From: Streptomyces sp. YIM 130001
GTDB taxonomy: Bacteria; Actinomycetota; Actinomycetes; Streptomycetales; Streptomycetaceae
Direction: 5' to 3'
Assembly (NCBI RefSeq): GCF_003574445.1
Contig: NZ_KZ984549.1
Location: 1-64,000, forward strand
DNA length: 64,000 nucleotides
Both the position numbers and the translations under genes were made by a program. The notes under the pieces were generated by a model, which saw only the letters and a list, made by a program, of their open reading frames with translations, had not been told where the DNA came from and searched no databases. Positions 26,483 through 38,106 of this stretch are shown here, one piece after another; positions within the stretch are counted from its first letter, which is position 1, and each line of letters starts with the position of its first letter.

Positions 26483-28663
26483 TCAGTCGGGTGGCAGGGC
26501 GATCTCGCACCAGACACGTTTGCCGGTGCCGCGCGGCTCGACGCCCCAGGAGTCGGCGAGTTCCTCGATCAGCATCAGACCGCGCCCGGAGGTGGACTCG
26601 TCCGTCGTGGCGACGCGCCGCGGCTGAGCGGGCGAGGTGTCGCTGACGGCGAGCCGGAGCGCTCGCCCGCCGCTCACCGGGTGCGCGGTGAGCATGGCGT
26701 ACCCGTCGGTGTGCAGCAGCGCGTTGGTACTGAGTTCACAGGCCAACAGCTCGGCCGTATCGGTGAGTTCGTCGAGCGACCAGCGCGTCAGCGCGGCGCG
26801 CAGAGCGGCTCTGGCGGTACGCAGCGAGTCCGGGTCGGCGCGGGTGAGGCTGAGCTCCACCTTCGGCAGCCGGTCCGGGTGGCGCCGGTCCCGGCGCAGC
26901 ACCAGCAGGGCCACGTCGTCCTCCTCGCTGGTGAAGGCGCCCATGGTCTTCAGCAGGTGGTCGGCGAGATCGTCCGGTTCCGGTGGGCCGTCCCGGAGTA
27001 CTTCGAGGAGCCTGGTGCGTCCCCGGTCCAGGTCCTCCATGCGCGCCTCCACCAGTCCATCGGTGTACAGGACGAGCGTCGCCCCCGGCGCCAGGATCGT
27101 TTCGGAGGCCGGGTACGGAGGCTGGGCACCCATCGGTGCGACGCCGAGCGGCAGACCGCCGGGGGTGGGCAGCCAGCCGCAGGAGCCGTCGGGGCTGCGT
27201 ACGACGGGTTCGGGGTGGCCGGCCCGGACCGTGACGGTCAGGCCGGTGTGCGGGTCGATGATGGCGAGCAGGCAGGTGGCGAAGCGGTCGGTGTCCAGGT
27301 CGGCGAGGAAGTCGGCGGCGCGTGCCATCACCGTGGTGGCGGGGTGCCCCTCGGCCGCGTAGGCCCGTAGTGCGATGCGGAGTTGACCCATCACGGCGGC
27401 AGCCGTCACGTCGTGGCCCTGTACGTCGCCGACCACCGCGGCGATCCGGCCGTCCGGCAGGGTGAGCGCGTCGTACCAGTCGCCGCCGATGCCGCCGCGT
27501 GCCCTGGCCGGCTGGTACCGGGGGGTGAGGGAGACTCCGGTGATCTCCGGCAGGCGCCCCGGGAGCATGGCCGTCTGCAGGCCGGCGGCCAGTTCGTGCT
27601 CCTGGTCGTAGAGCAGGGCGCGCTGCAGGGACTGGGCGATGACCTTGCCGAGGGCGGTCAGTACGGTCCGTTCGTCCGGGGTGAACCCGGCCCGTCCGTC
27701 GTAGGTCAGGCCCACGGAGCCGATCGGGGTGTCCTGGGCGATCAGCGGCAGGTAGACGGCGACGGCCGTCGGGGAGACCGCTCCCACGTAGGGCGCCAGC
27801 TGCGGGTAGCGGTCCCGGTACTCGTCGCGCGAGGTGATGAAGACCGGCTGACGGGTGACCACCGGTTCGGTGAGCGGCAGTGGGTCGGTCAGGCGGGAGA
27901 GGTGGAAGTCCCGGACGAACGCCGGCGGGCAGCCGTTGGAACCGACGATCTGCAGGTGCCCGTTGTCGACGAGGGCGAGCACGATGGTGGCGGCGCCGAG
28001 CTGTTCCAGCAGCTGGGTGCTGGTGAGGGCGCCTGCGACGTCGTCCACGGTGACGGCGGGGGCGAGCGCGTCGCTGACGTGCCGGACGATGTCGGCCTGT
28101 CGGCGTCTCTCGTCGCGTGCGCGGCGCAGTTCCTCGGTGTGGTCGACGGCGCGCAGTTCCTGGCTGGCGTCGCGGATGATCCCGATGACGCGCACCGGTG
28201 AGCCGTCCGCGTCGCAGACGACGTGGCCCTGGGTGTGCGTCCAGCGCAGCCGTCCGCCGGGCAGCCGCACCCGGAAGTAGAGGCTGAAGCCGGTGCGGTC
28301 GCGCAGCGCCCGGCCCACCTGGTCCTCCACTGCGGGCAGCTCGACGTCCACCATCCGCTCGCCGAGGGTGGGCAGCTTGCCGTCGAACTCGCCGGGGGCG
28401 AAGCCCATCACGGCCAGGCCGGCGTCGTCGTAGCGCATGGTGTTGCTGGCCACGTGCCAGGTGAAGCTGCCCATGCCGTTGGCGGCGAGCGCCAGGTCGG
28501 GACGCGGCGGTTCGATGTCGGGGGCGCGGTCGGGTGCGGTGGCTTCAGGCACGGGAACGGGCGCTGGTGCCGGCGCTGGTGCTTCAGGCCTGGGCGTGCT
28601 CGCGTCGTCCGGGCGCGAGCGGGGGCCATCGGCCGGCTGGTGATCCGGATCGACGTGATTCAT
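26483..28663 (-). CDS. PAS-GAF-SpoIIE phosphatase-HATPase regulator
   Basis: The 726-residue signalling protein has a Pro/Ala-rich N-tail (about 20-60) and a PAS domain (about 62-175, MGSFTWHVASNTMRYDDAGL). A GAF domain (about 195-345) and a SpoIIE/PP2C phosphatase (about 365-565) follow, the latter with metal-binding GGDWYDALTLPDGRIAAVVG and DVQGHD. The C-terminal HATPase_c domain (about 590-726) has LACELSTNALLHTDG and GRGLMLIEELADSWGV. The last domain is an RsbW-like anti-sigma kinase, so one chain carries opposing kinase and phosphatase activities toward STAS-type antagonists. Start ATG 28663 follows GGGAGG. Co-orientation with the downstream-lying Clp gene suggests stress control. Confidence 0.93.
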   Translation of the reverse strand: MNHVDPDHQPADGPRSRPDDASTPRPEAPAPAPAPVPVPEATAPDRAPDIEPPRPDLALAANGMGSFTWHVASNTMRYDDAGLAVMGFAPGEFDGKLPTLGERMVDVELPAVEDQVGRALRDRTGFSLYFRVRLPGGRLRWTHTQGHVVCDADGSPVRVIGIIRDASQELRAVDHTEELRRARDERRRQADIVRHVSDALAPAVTVDDVAGALTSTQLLEQLGAATIVLALVDNGHLQIVGSNGCPPAFVRDFHLSRLTDPLPLTEPVVTRQPVFITSRDEYRDRYPQLAPYVGAVSPTAVAVYLPLIAQDTPIGSVGLTYDGRAGFTPDERTVLTALGKVIAQSLQRALLYDQEHELAAGLQTAMLPGRLPEITGVSLTPRYQPARARGGIGGDWYDALTLPDGRIAAVVGDVQGHDVTAAAVMGQLRIALRAYAAEGHPATTVMARAADFLADLDTDRFATCLLAIIDPHTGLTVTVRAGHPEPVVRSPDGSCGWLPTPGGLPLGVAPMGAQPPYPASETILAPGATLVLYTDGLVEARMEDLDRGRTRLLEVLRDGPPEPDDLADHLLKTMGAFTSEEDDVALLVLRRDRRHPDRLPKVELSLTRADPDSLRTARAALRAALTRWSLDELTDTAELLACELSTNALLHTDGYAMLTAHPVSGGRALRLAVSDTSPAQPRRVATTDESTSGRGLMLIEELADSWGVEPRGTGKRVWCEIALPPD

Positions 28664-28756
28664 GACGGCCTCCCAACCCGCGTCCCGCGGGGCCGGCCCG
28701 TGCCGCGGCCCGGTCGACGCCGTTCTCCGCACCGCTGCCGGACCGTGCGCACCACC

Positions 28757-31333
<2,577 letters not shown>

Positions 31334-31531
31334 GGCCTGTGGCCTCCTTGGACGCTGTGTCCTGCCCGAATGCGCAGGGTCGCGCGCCGCGGCTCGCCCG
31401 CCACGGCGCTTCCTTCACACCGAAACAGCAGCGGGTAGGTCCCGCAACGCGAGGAAGTGCCCCGCCGCCGAGGCGCGGCGCGGCGGAACGTACAGCTGCC
31501 CCGGATGCCGCCACGCGACTGCCTTGCCCAC

Positions 31532-32161
31532 TCATCCGCCCGTCACCATGCCCGCCGCGAGGCCGAGGATCAGCGCGCCGGAGACCACGGCGGTGACGCG
31601 CCTGCCTCGCGGCCCGGTGAGGAACCTGCCGAACACGGTCCCGCAGCAGGCCAGGAACACCTGCCAGCTCGCCGAGGCGGCCACCACGGCGACGAGATAC
31701 GCGACGGCCTCGGCTCCGCCCGCGCCCTGCTGCGCCTGACGCCCCAGGATCAGGGCCACGAAGTACAGGGCAGGCCAGGGGTTGAGCGCGGTCAGGCCCA
31801 GGAACATGAGGTAGGACCGGGGTGGTGTCGGGCCCGCCGCACGCGGGCCTGCGGTGGCGGCCGGTCCGGCCGAGGTGCGCCGGGCGCTCAGGAGGATGCG
31901 TACGGCCATGCCCGCGAGTACCAGGAATCCGATCCACCGCAGGGGCCCGGCGTACGGTTCGATCGCCGTGGCGAGGGCGGCGCCGCCGGCCAGTGCGGCC
32001 ACGGCGTAGAAGGCGTCGGCGGTCGCGGCGCCGAGGGCGGCGAAGACGCCGACCCGGAACGAGGTCCGCGCGGTCACCTCCACCATGAGCACGGCGACCG
32101 CCCCGACCGGGACGGCCAGTCCGTAGCCCGCCCAGAGGCCGGCGAGTACTGATTCGAGCAC
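31532..32161 (-). CDS. LysE/RhtB-type amino acid exporter
   Basis: The 209-residue protein has about six hydrophobic helices and the LysE signature GLAVPVGAVAVLMVEVTART near the N-terminus, then YLMFLGLTALNPWPALYFVA in the middle. LysE proteins export basic amino acids or small metabolites. It starts at GTG 32161 and is divergent from a LysR regulator 133 bp away, the classic lysE-lysG arrangement. Confidence 0.88.
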   Translation of the reverse strand: MLESVLAGLWAGYGLAVPVGAVAVLMVEVTARTSFRVGVFAALGAATADAFYAVAALAGGAALATAIEPYAGPLRWIGFLVLAGMAVRILLSARRTSAGPAATAGPRAAGPTPPRSYLMFLGLTALNPWPALYFVALILGRQAQQGAGGAEAVAYLVAVVAASASWQVFLACCGTVFGRFLTGPRGRRVTAVVSGALILGLAAGMVTGG

Positions 32162-32294
32162 GTCGAAGTCCGTTCATGGTGCGCAGGAGGAGGCGTCCGC
32201 CGGTGTCCGGGAGGCGGTTCGCGGTACATTCTTGAACGCGTGAACCTTGTGACACCAGCGAATGTTTCTGCACATGACCGTTCGACGGAGCAAC

Positions 32295-33200
32295 ATGATT
32301 GACCCGCGTCTGCGTACCCTGCGTGTCCTGCACGCCGAGGGCACGGTCACCGCCACCGCTGCCGCCCTGCACCTGACGCCGTCCACCGTCTCCCAGCAAC
32401 TACGCCAGCTGGCGGCCGAGTTGGACGTACGACTGCTCGAACCCGAGGGGCGGCGGGTGCGGCTCACCCCGGCCGCGCTGACGCTCGTCGAGCACACCGA
32501 CGTACTGCAGGCACAGTGGGAGCGAGCCGACGCCGACCTCGAGGTGCATCGCAGCGGATCCGCCGGACTGCTGCGGATGACCGGCGTCGCCACGGCCGTC
32601 GCGGCGCTGATGGTGCCGGCGGTGCGGCATCTGCGGTCCCGGTTCCCGGGGATGACGTTCCACCTGGGCGAGGATCCGGGCGAGGACCGGTACCGGATGC
32701 TGCTCGCAGGCCGCACGGACATCGCGGTCGTCATCCCGACCCCGGATTCACCGCCACCCGACGAGCGGGCCTTCGATCAGCGTCTGCTCCTCGAGGAGCC
32801 ACAGGATCTGCTCGTCCCCGACCAGCACCGACTCGCGGGCAAGCGGCGCGTGGAGCTCGCCGACGCTGACCGGGAGACCTGGATCGCGGCCGGCGATCCG
32901 GCCGACCAGCATCGGCTGCTCCTCGGTGCGGCAGTCGCCGCGGGGTTCACGCCACGGATCGAGCACGGCGCGGTCGACTGGTCCGCGGTCGTCGCGCTGG
33001 TCGCCGGCGGACTCGGGATCTGTCTGATGCCGCGGCTGGCACCCGTACCGCCCGGCCTCGCGGTGCGGCGGGTGCCGCTGGCCGGAGCCGTGCGGCCCAC
33101 CCGACGGCTCGTCGCCTGCGTGCGCCGCGGGAGCGCGGATCAGCCGGTCATCGGCCGAGGTCTCGCGGCGCTCGCGGAAGAGGCGTCGGCGCTGGGGTGA
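32295..33200 (+). CDS. LysR family regulator (LysG-like)
   Basis: The 301-residue protein has an N-terminal LysR winged HTH (MIDPRLRTLRVLHAEGTVTA, ATAAALHLTPSTVSQQLRQL). A periplasmic-binding-protein-like effector domain follows (LLRMTGVATAVAALMVPAVR, GAVDWSAVVALVAGGLGICL). Start ATG 32295 has a GGAG site and begins the HTH; an upstream in-frame ATG at 32262 adds 11 unrelated residues. It likely controls the divergent LysE exporter in response to the exported compound. Confidence 0.92.
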   Translation: MIDPRLRTLRVLHAEGTVTATAAALHLTPSTVSQQLRQLAAELDVRLLEPEGRRVRLTPAALTLVEHTDVLQAQWERADADLEVHRSGSAGLLRMTGVATAVAALMVPAVRHLRSRFPGMTFHLGEDPGEDRYRMLLAGRTDIAVVIPTPDSPPPDERAFDQRLLLEEPQDLLVPDQHRLAGKRRVELADADRETWIAAGDPADQHRLLLGAAVAAGFTPRIEHGAVDWSAVVALVAGGLGICLMPRLAPVPPGLAVRRVPLAGAVRPTRRLVACVRRGSADQPVIGRGLAALAEEASALG

Positions 33201-33216
33201 GGCGAGCGGGGTCGCG

Positions 33217-33749
33217 TCACCGAGGTACCCGAACCTCCCGGAGCGGATCGCCTCCGTCGATGAACAACCGCCCCTCGGGCGCGAGTACGCCGCCGATACG
33301 GACCGGCACCCGCCTCCCCGACGCCGGGTGACGGCCGTCCAGGGCCCCGACCCGGAAGGCGAAGACGAGGTCGAACGGCCCCTCCCCCGGCTCCGCGGCG
33401 AAGTCCTCCGCCGCACACTGCCGCACCGTCTGCCGCCCGGAGGCGATCTCGGCCGCGCAGGCGGTACGGGCCAGGGCCACGGCTGCGGCGGACCGGTCGA
33501 CGGCCACGATGTGCCCGGACCGCAGACGTGCGGCGACGGCGCGAGCCGCCGCGCCCGGACCCAGCCGATCTCCAGGACGCGCAGCCCGGGCTCCAGCGGG
33601 AGGGCCTCGACAGCGGCGCGGAGACGCGGCGACAGATGCGCCAAGAGCCGACCGTACGCCGGGGATCGGGCCCGCTTCCCGGCCGAAGCGGGACGTCCCG
33701 GACGGAACGCACGGCGGTCCGACGGAATGCTCCGTCCCTGTGTGGGCAT
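33217..33749 (-). pseudogene. SAM methyltransferase, frameshifted
   Basis: Starting at ATG 33749, the frame reads RLLAHLSPRLRAAVEALPLE and then GLRVLEIG, the start of SAM motif I. At about 33562 the frame breaks: codons after EIG change to WVRARRL, whereas the next frame gives GPGAAARAVAARLRSGHIVA and continues GPFDLVFAFRVGALDG and GVLAPEGRLFIDGGDPLREV to a stop at 33217. Restoring one base recreates EIGCGPG, the expected motif. The repaired protein is about 177 residues. It could be a real pseudogene or an indel error. Confidence 0.7.
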
Positions 33750-34009
33750 CGGGTGGCGCCCCTGGCAGACTGCAGCCGCGGTCGGCCGGCGGCTCGCGCC
33801 GCGGGGTGGATCGCGGGCATCGCCCGCGCACGGGAGCCCGTCGGCGGGACCTCGCGGGTGGCGATGGACCGCTGCCGCCGGGCGGACGGCAGGCGGCCGT
33901 CGTGAAAGTCGGCAGGACGGTGCACCGATTCTTGTTATCCGCCCGGGCACCGGACGTCTCCCAGGTGTCGAGGGAGCAGGCCCGAGCAGACAGAGGCAGG
34001 GGACGGCAC

Positions 34010-35665
34010 GTGAGCAGCGAACGTGACACGGCGTTGATCAGAGCAGCACAGGCGGGCGAGCAGCAGGCCCAGGACCGGCTGGTGGCCGCGTACCTACCGC
34101 TGGTCTACAACATCGTGGGCCGCGCCCTGAACGGCCACGCGGACGTGGACGACGTGGTGCAGGAGACGATGATCCGGATGCTCGGTGGGCTGCCCGCCCT
34201 GCGTGATCCGGACACCTTCCGCAGTTGGTTGGTCGCCATCACCATGAACCAGATACGCGGCCACTGGCGGGAACGCCGGTTCGGCGCGATACCCGGCGGC
34301 GGCCTGCACGAAGCACACGACGTCGCCGACCCGGGAGTGGATTTCGTCGATCTCACGATCGTGCGGCTCGGGCTCTCCGGCCAGCGGCGCGAGGTCGCGG
34401 AGGCCACCCGCTGGCTGGACGAGGACGACAGGGCGCTGCTCTCGCTGTGGTGGCTGGAGGCCGCCGGCGAACTGTCCAGGGCGGAGGTCGCTGCGGCGCT
34501 GGAACTCTCCGCGCAGCACACCGCGGTTCGGGTGCAGCGGATGAAGGCGCAGCTGGAGACCGCGCGGGTGGTGGTGCGTGCGCTGTACGCGGACCCGCGG
34601 TGTGTGTTGCTCGCCGATCTGGTCGCGGGTTGGGACGGATCGCCGTCGGCTCTGTGGCGCAAGCGCATCGCGCGGCATGCGCGGGGCTGTACCGCCTGTT
34701 CGGGTCACTGGTCCGGACTCGTCCCGGCCGAGGGGCTGTTGGTCGGTCTCGCTCTCGTACCGGCAGGTGCGGCGGGCGCTCACTTCGCGGCCGGCGGGGT
34801 CGGTTCGGGCGGCTCGGCGCCGACGGCCGCGTCGTATCAGGCGGGGCCCGACGGCGGGTACGGGGAGGCCGGGCACTCGGCCGATACCGGGTTCACCGGG
34901 GCCTCGTACGGCGACCCGGGTGTCTCCGGACCGGTCGGCGGCCACACTCCGCGCCGCCGGAAGACGGCGCAGGGGCGCCGGACCACCGTGGTCGCCGCCG
35001 TCGCCGTACTCGCCGCCGCGGGTGGTGCCGTGTACCTGTCGACCTGGCCGGATCAGGACGAAAGGGAGCGGGACACGGTCGGCGCCCGGTCCGCGGCCGT
35101 GTCCCCGACGACACCGAGCCGCACCCCCGAGGCCTCCCCCGGCAAGACGTCCGAGAAGCCCTCCCCGAAACCGAGCAAGTCCTCGGCGAAGCCGTCGCCG
35201 AAACCCACCACCGCCAAGCCCACCAAGAAGCCGGCACCCAAGCCCGAGCCGAAGCCCACCCGCCCCGCGGCACCCGCACCGAGCGGCAAAGTGGAACAGG
35301 TGGTCGCACTGGTCAACTCCGAGCGCGCCAAGCAGGGTTGCGGTCCGGTCACCGCCAACTCCACGCTCCACGAGGCCGGCCGTCGCCACTCGGTCGATAT
35401 GGCGGCCCGCGACTACTTCGACCACACCAGCCCGGACGGAAAGGACCCGGGCGACCGCATCACCGCGGCCGGTTACCGCTGGAGCACGTACGGCGAGAAC
35501 ATCGCCCGCGGCCAGCAGACCGCCGCGCAGGTCATGGAGGGCTGGATGAACAGCGAGGGACACCGCGCGAACATCCTCAACTGCTCCTTCAAGGAGATCG
35601 GCGTCGGCATCCACGAAGCGGGCGGCGGCCCTTGGTGGACCCAGGTGTTCGGCGCGAAGCTCTGA
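34010..35665 (+). CDS. Membrane-anchored ECF sigma factor fused to CAP/SCP domain
   Basis: The 551-residue fusion starts with sigma-70 region 2 (about 8-80, GHADVDDVVQETMIRMLGGL) and region 4 (about 135-190, LSRAEVAAALELSAQHTAVR). An HxxxCxxC motif (HARGCTACSG, about 225) resembles a zinc anti-sigma element. A transmembrane helix TTVVAAVAVLAAAGGAVYLS lies at about 325-345, then a Pro/Lys/Ser linker with SPKP-type repeats (about 360-425). A secreted CAP domain spans about 427-551 (VVALVNSERAKQGCGPVTAN, SEGHRANILNCSFKEIGVGI). Sigma and sensor thus sit in one polypeptide spanning the membrane. How the sigma part would be released is unknown. Start GTG 34010 follows CAGGGGACG; longer starts are arginine-rich shadow sequence. 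Confidence 0.9.
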   Translation: MSSERDTALIRAAQAGEQQAQDRLVAAYLPLVYNIVGRALNGHADVDDVVQETMIRMLGGLPALRDPDTFRSWLVAITMNQIRGHWRERRFGAIPGGGLHEAHDVADPGVDFVDLTIVRLGLSGQRREVAEATRWLDEDDRALLSLWWLEAAGELSRAEVAAALELSAQHTAVRVQRMKAQLETARVVVRALYADPRCVLLADLVAGWDGSPSALWRKRIARHARGCTACSGHWSGLVPAEGLLVGLALVPAGAAGAHFAAGGVGSGGSAPTAASYQAGPDGGYGEAGHSADTGFTGASYGDPGVSGPVGGHTPRRRKTAQGRRTTVVAAVAVLAAAGGAVYLSTWPDQDERERDTVGARSAAVSPTTPSRTPEASPGKTSEKPSPKPSKSSAKPSPKPTTAKPTKKPAPKPEPKPTRPAAPAPSGKVEQVVALVNSERAKQGCGPVTANSTLHEAGRRHSVDMAARDYFDHTSPDGKDPGDRITAAGYRWSTYGENIARGQQTAAQVMEGWMNSEGHRANILNCSFKEIGVGIHEAGGGPWWTQVFGAKL

Positions 35666-35742
35666 CCCTCGCCCGTGCCGTATCCCGTCACGAACGCGAA
35701 AATCGAGAGCCCCGGACCGCGGCGCGGCCTACCCTCGTCGCC

Positions 35743-36468
35743 ATGCCCGACGCCTGCTTCGCCCACCCGCGACTCGCCGCGGTCTACGACCCGCTCGACC
35801 CCGATCGCAGTGACCTGGACGCCTACGTGCGGATGGCGGAGGAGTTCGGCGCCCGGACGGTTCTCGACATCGGATGCGGTACCGGCGTGTTCGCGCTGCG
35901 CCTGGCCGGGCTCGGCCTCGACGTCGTGGGCGTCGACCCAGCCCGGGCATCCCTCGACGTCGCACGGGGCAGACCCGGCGCCGACGCGGTCCGCTGGCTG
36001 TGCCAGGACGCCACCGGACTACCGCCCCTGCAAGCCGACTTGGTGACGATGACGGCGAACGTGGCCCAGGCCATCGAGGCGCCCGCGATGTGGCAGGCCA
36101 CGCTCCGGGCCGCCCACGGGGCGCTGCGGCCGGGCGGCCGCCTGGTCTTCGAGACGCGTGTCCCGGCGCGGCGCGCCTGGCTGGAGTGGACACCGGAGCG
36201 CTCCCGCCGGGTCACGGACGTGCCGGGAGTCGGCCGCATCGACAGCTGGGTGGAGCTGACCGAGGTCGACCTGCCACTGGTCAGCTTCCGCTGGACCTAC
36301 GTCTTCGCATCCGATGCCGAGACGCTGACATCGGACTCGACGCTGCGGTTTCGCGAACTGGCGGACATCGAGGCCGACTTGGCGGCTCATGGCTTCGGGG
36401 TGGAGGAGGTGCGGGACGCTCCGGACCGGCCGGGCAAGGAATTCGTTCTGGTGGCGCGCCGGCTGTGA
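35743..36468 (+). CDS. Class I SAM-dependent methyltransferase
   Basis: The 241-residue protein has motif I TVLDIGCGTGVFALRLAGLG, motif II VVGVDPARASLDVAR, VRWLCQDATGLPPLQADLVT and LRPGGRLVFETRVPARRAWL. It matches the Methyltransf_11/25 type found widely in Streptomyces. Substrate is unknown. It lies 77 bp after the sigma-CAP gene on the same strand and converges with an FG-GAP gene through a hairpin. Confidence 0.88.
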   Translation: MPDACFAHPRLAAVYDPLDPDRSDLDAYVRMAEEFGARTVLDIGCGTGVFALRLAGLGLDVVGVDPARASLDVARGRPGADAVRWLCQDATGLPPLQADLVTMTANVAQAIEAPAMWQATLRAAHGALRPGGRLVFETRVPARRAWLEWTPERSRRVTDVPGVGRIDSWVELTEVDLPLVSFRWTYVFASDAETLTSDSTLRFRELADIEADLAAHGFGVEEVRDAPDRPGKEFVLVARRL

Positions 36469-36474
36469 GCGTGG

Positions 36475-36506
36475 CGCGCCGGCCGAGTGACCGGCCGGCC
36501 GGCGCG
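36475..36506. terminator. Bidirectional hairpin terminator
   Basis: CGCGCCGGCCG (36475-36485) and CGGCCGGCGCG (36496-36506) pair perfectly over 11 bp around a 10-nt loop. It lies between the converging methyltransferase and FG-GAP genes. The left arm also partly repeats GTGGCGCGCCGGC, present in the last codons of the methyltransferase gene. Confidence 0.7.
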
Positions 36507-36531
36507 TGAGCGCGAGTCCTGGCTTTTCCGG

Positions 36532-37992
36532 TCACGACCCGGTGGCGAACTCCGTGGTCGCGAACGACGTGGCGTCTCTCGCCGTTGTCCCCTCGGTGAT
36601 CCACCAGTGGGTGGGTTCCTCGCCGTAGAGGCCGAAGAGCCCGTCCCCGGACCAGTGCATGACGAGTTCGTCCTTGCCGTCCTTGTCGAAGTCGGCTGCG
36701 GCGGCGGGGCGTGCGTGCCGCCCGGCCTTGGGGATCTTGTCGCCGTCGACCCGGGCGGGCACGTCGCGACGGACCACGGTCCGCCGGTCACCGTCGATCA
36801 GCGTGGCTCCTTCGTAGGTGGCGACGAGTACGCCGTCGCGGCCGTCCCCGTCCGGGTCGGCCGCGACGTATCCACCGGGGCCGTAGCCGGTGGCGGCGCC
36901 CTTCGGCACCTTCGGCAGCAGGTGCCTGACCGGGTCGCCGCCGGCGCCCGGATACACGGCCAGGGAACCGTCGACGTCCGATTCCTCGCTCTCGGTCCCT
37001 GGCTCGTCGTTGCGTCCACCGTCGTCGCCGACGGCGATGTCGCGGGTACCGTCACCGTCGAAGTCACCGAAGGCGTGAGCGCTGCCGACCCGCAACTCCT
37101 TGCTCTTCGAGGCGAGTCCGCCGCCGGTGGAGGCAGGGTAAAGGGTGTTGCCGGACTGTTCGCCGTCGTTCCCGCCCTCCAACAGCAGCGAGGTGGCGCG
37201 GTGTTTGCCCGACGGGTCGATGTCGTCGGCGATCGGAGTCGCGTCGGCCCAGGGCCGGTGGTCACTGCGGGCGGGTGCGCCCGCGCGGGTGAAGGGCCCG
37301 TACATCACGACGAGGGACGACGTCTCGTCGTGTCCGAGAGCGGCGAGGTCGTGATGCCCGTCGCCGTCGAAGTCGCCGCGCTCGGCGGATTCGACACCGA
37401 ACTCCCCGAGCTTCGAGGGGAGTTGCAGCTCGGTGGTCCGGGAGTCGCGACTCGGACCCTGCGGCCCACCCCAGGACACGTGCAGTTCGCCGCGGTCCCG
37501 CTCCCCGCCGCCCGGCACATCGCCGGACACGGAGGACACGAAGTCCGGGAAGCCGTCACCGTCGAGATCGGCCAGGTCGACGTCGTCGGCACCGATGGAT
37601 TCCTTGCCGTAGGCGTCGTCCTGCGGTGCCGGCAGACCGAGATCGCTCCTCCCGTACACGGTGCGGGTCACGGGGTCGAGGCCCTCGGCGGAACCGAACA
37701 CCACCGCGATCCGGTCCTCACGGTCCTCGGCGTCCGGGTCCGCGCTGGTGAATGCCGGAACGAGAAGATCCCGGTACCCGTCGCCGTTGACGTCGTCGGG
37801 GTCCTTCGAGCGCTTGCCGGCAGGCGGCTGCCTGCTCTCGCCCGGGACGCCCGGTATCGAGGCCGGCGCCCTGTCCTCGCCCGAGGGCTCGGGTGACGCA
37901 CCGGAACCGCCGTCGCCGCATCCGGTGACCAGGGCGAGCGCGGCGAGGGCGGCGAGGGCGGTCAGGGCACTCAGCACGTTGCGTGACTTCAT
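36532..37992 (-). CDS. FG-GAP/VCBS repeat lipoprotein
   Basis: The 486-residue protein has a lipoprotein signal (hydrophobic ALTALAALAALALVTGC, lipidated Cys25). The mature part forms a seven-bladed integrin-like propeller. Six calcium-binding DxDGDG-type loops are visible: DVNGDGYRD, DLDGDGFPD, DFDGDGHHD, DFDGDGTRD, DPDGDGRDG and DFDKDGKDE. It is anchored outside the cell. Family members act in adhesion or ligand binding, but no ligand can be read here. ATG 37992 is the start because the signal peptide begins there. Confidence 0.9.
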   Translation of the reverse strand: MKSRNVLSALTALAALAALALVTGCGDGGSGASPEPSGEDRAPASIPGVPGESRQPPAGKRSKDPDDVNGDGYRDLLVPAFTSADPDAEDREDRIAVVFGSAEGLDPVTRTVYGRSDLGLPAPQDDAYGKESIGADDVDLADLDGDGFPDFVSSVSGDVPGGGERDRGELHVSWGGPQGPSRDSRTTELQLPSKLGEFGVESAERGDFDGDGHHDLAALGHDETSSLVVMYGPFTRAGAPARSDHRPWADATPIADDIDPSGKHRATSLLLEGGNDGEQSGNTLYPASTGGGLASKSKELRVGSAHAFGDFDGDGTRDIAVGDDGGRNDEPGTESEESDVDGSLAVYPGAGGDPVRHLLPKVPKGAATGYGPGGYVAADPDGDGRDGVLVATYEGATLIDGDRRTVVRRDVPARVDGDKIPKAGRHARPAAAADFDKDGKDELVMHWSGDGLFGLYGEEPTHWWITEGTTARDATSFATTEFATGS

Positions 37993-38106
37993 GCGCTCAG
38001 CTTGGCACCGGTCGGTGCCCGCCCCGCCCTGAACCCCCTGCGTGAGACTTTGCGGGTGAGTCGTGGCGGGGTGAGCGGGTCGTTCGCGGGCACTAGGTTG
38101 TGGGCC

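Noticed and set aside
31334..31531. HspR/HAIR or CtsR box upstream of the Clp gene
   Set aside because: Searched for CTTGAGT-N7-ACTCAAG and for repeated GGTCAAA; neither is present.
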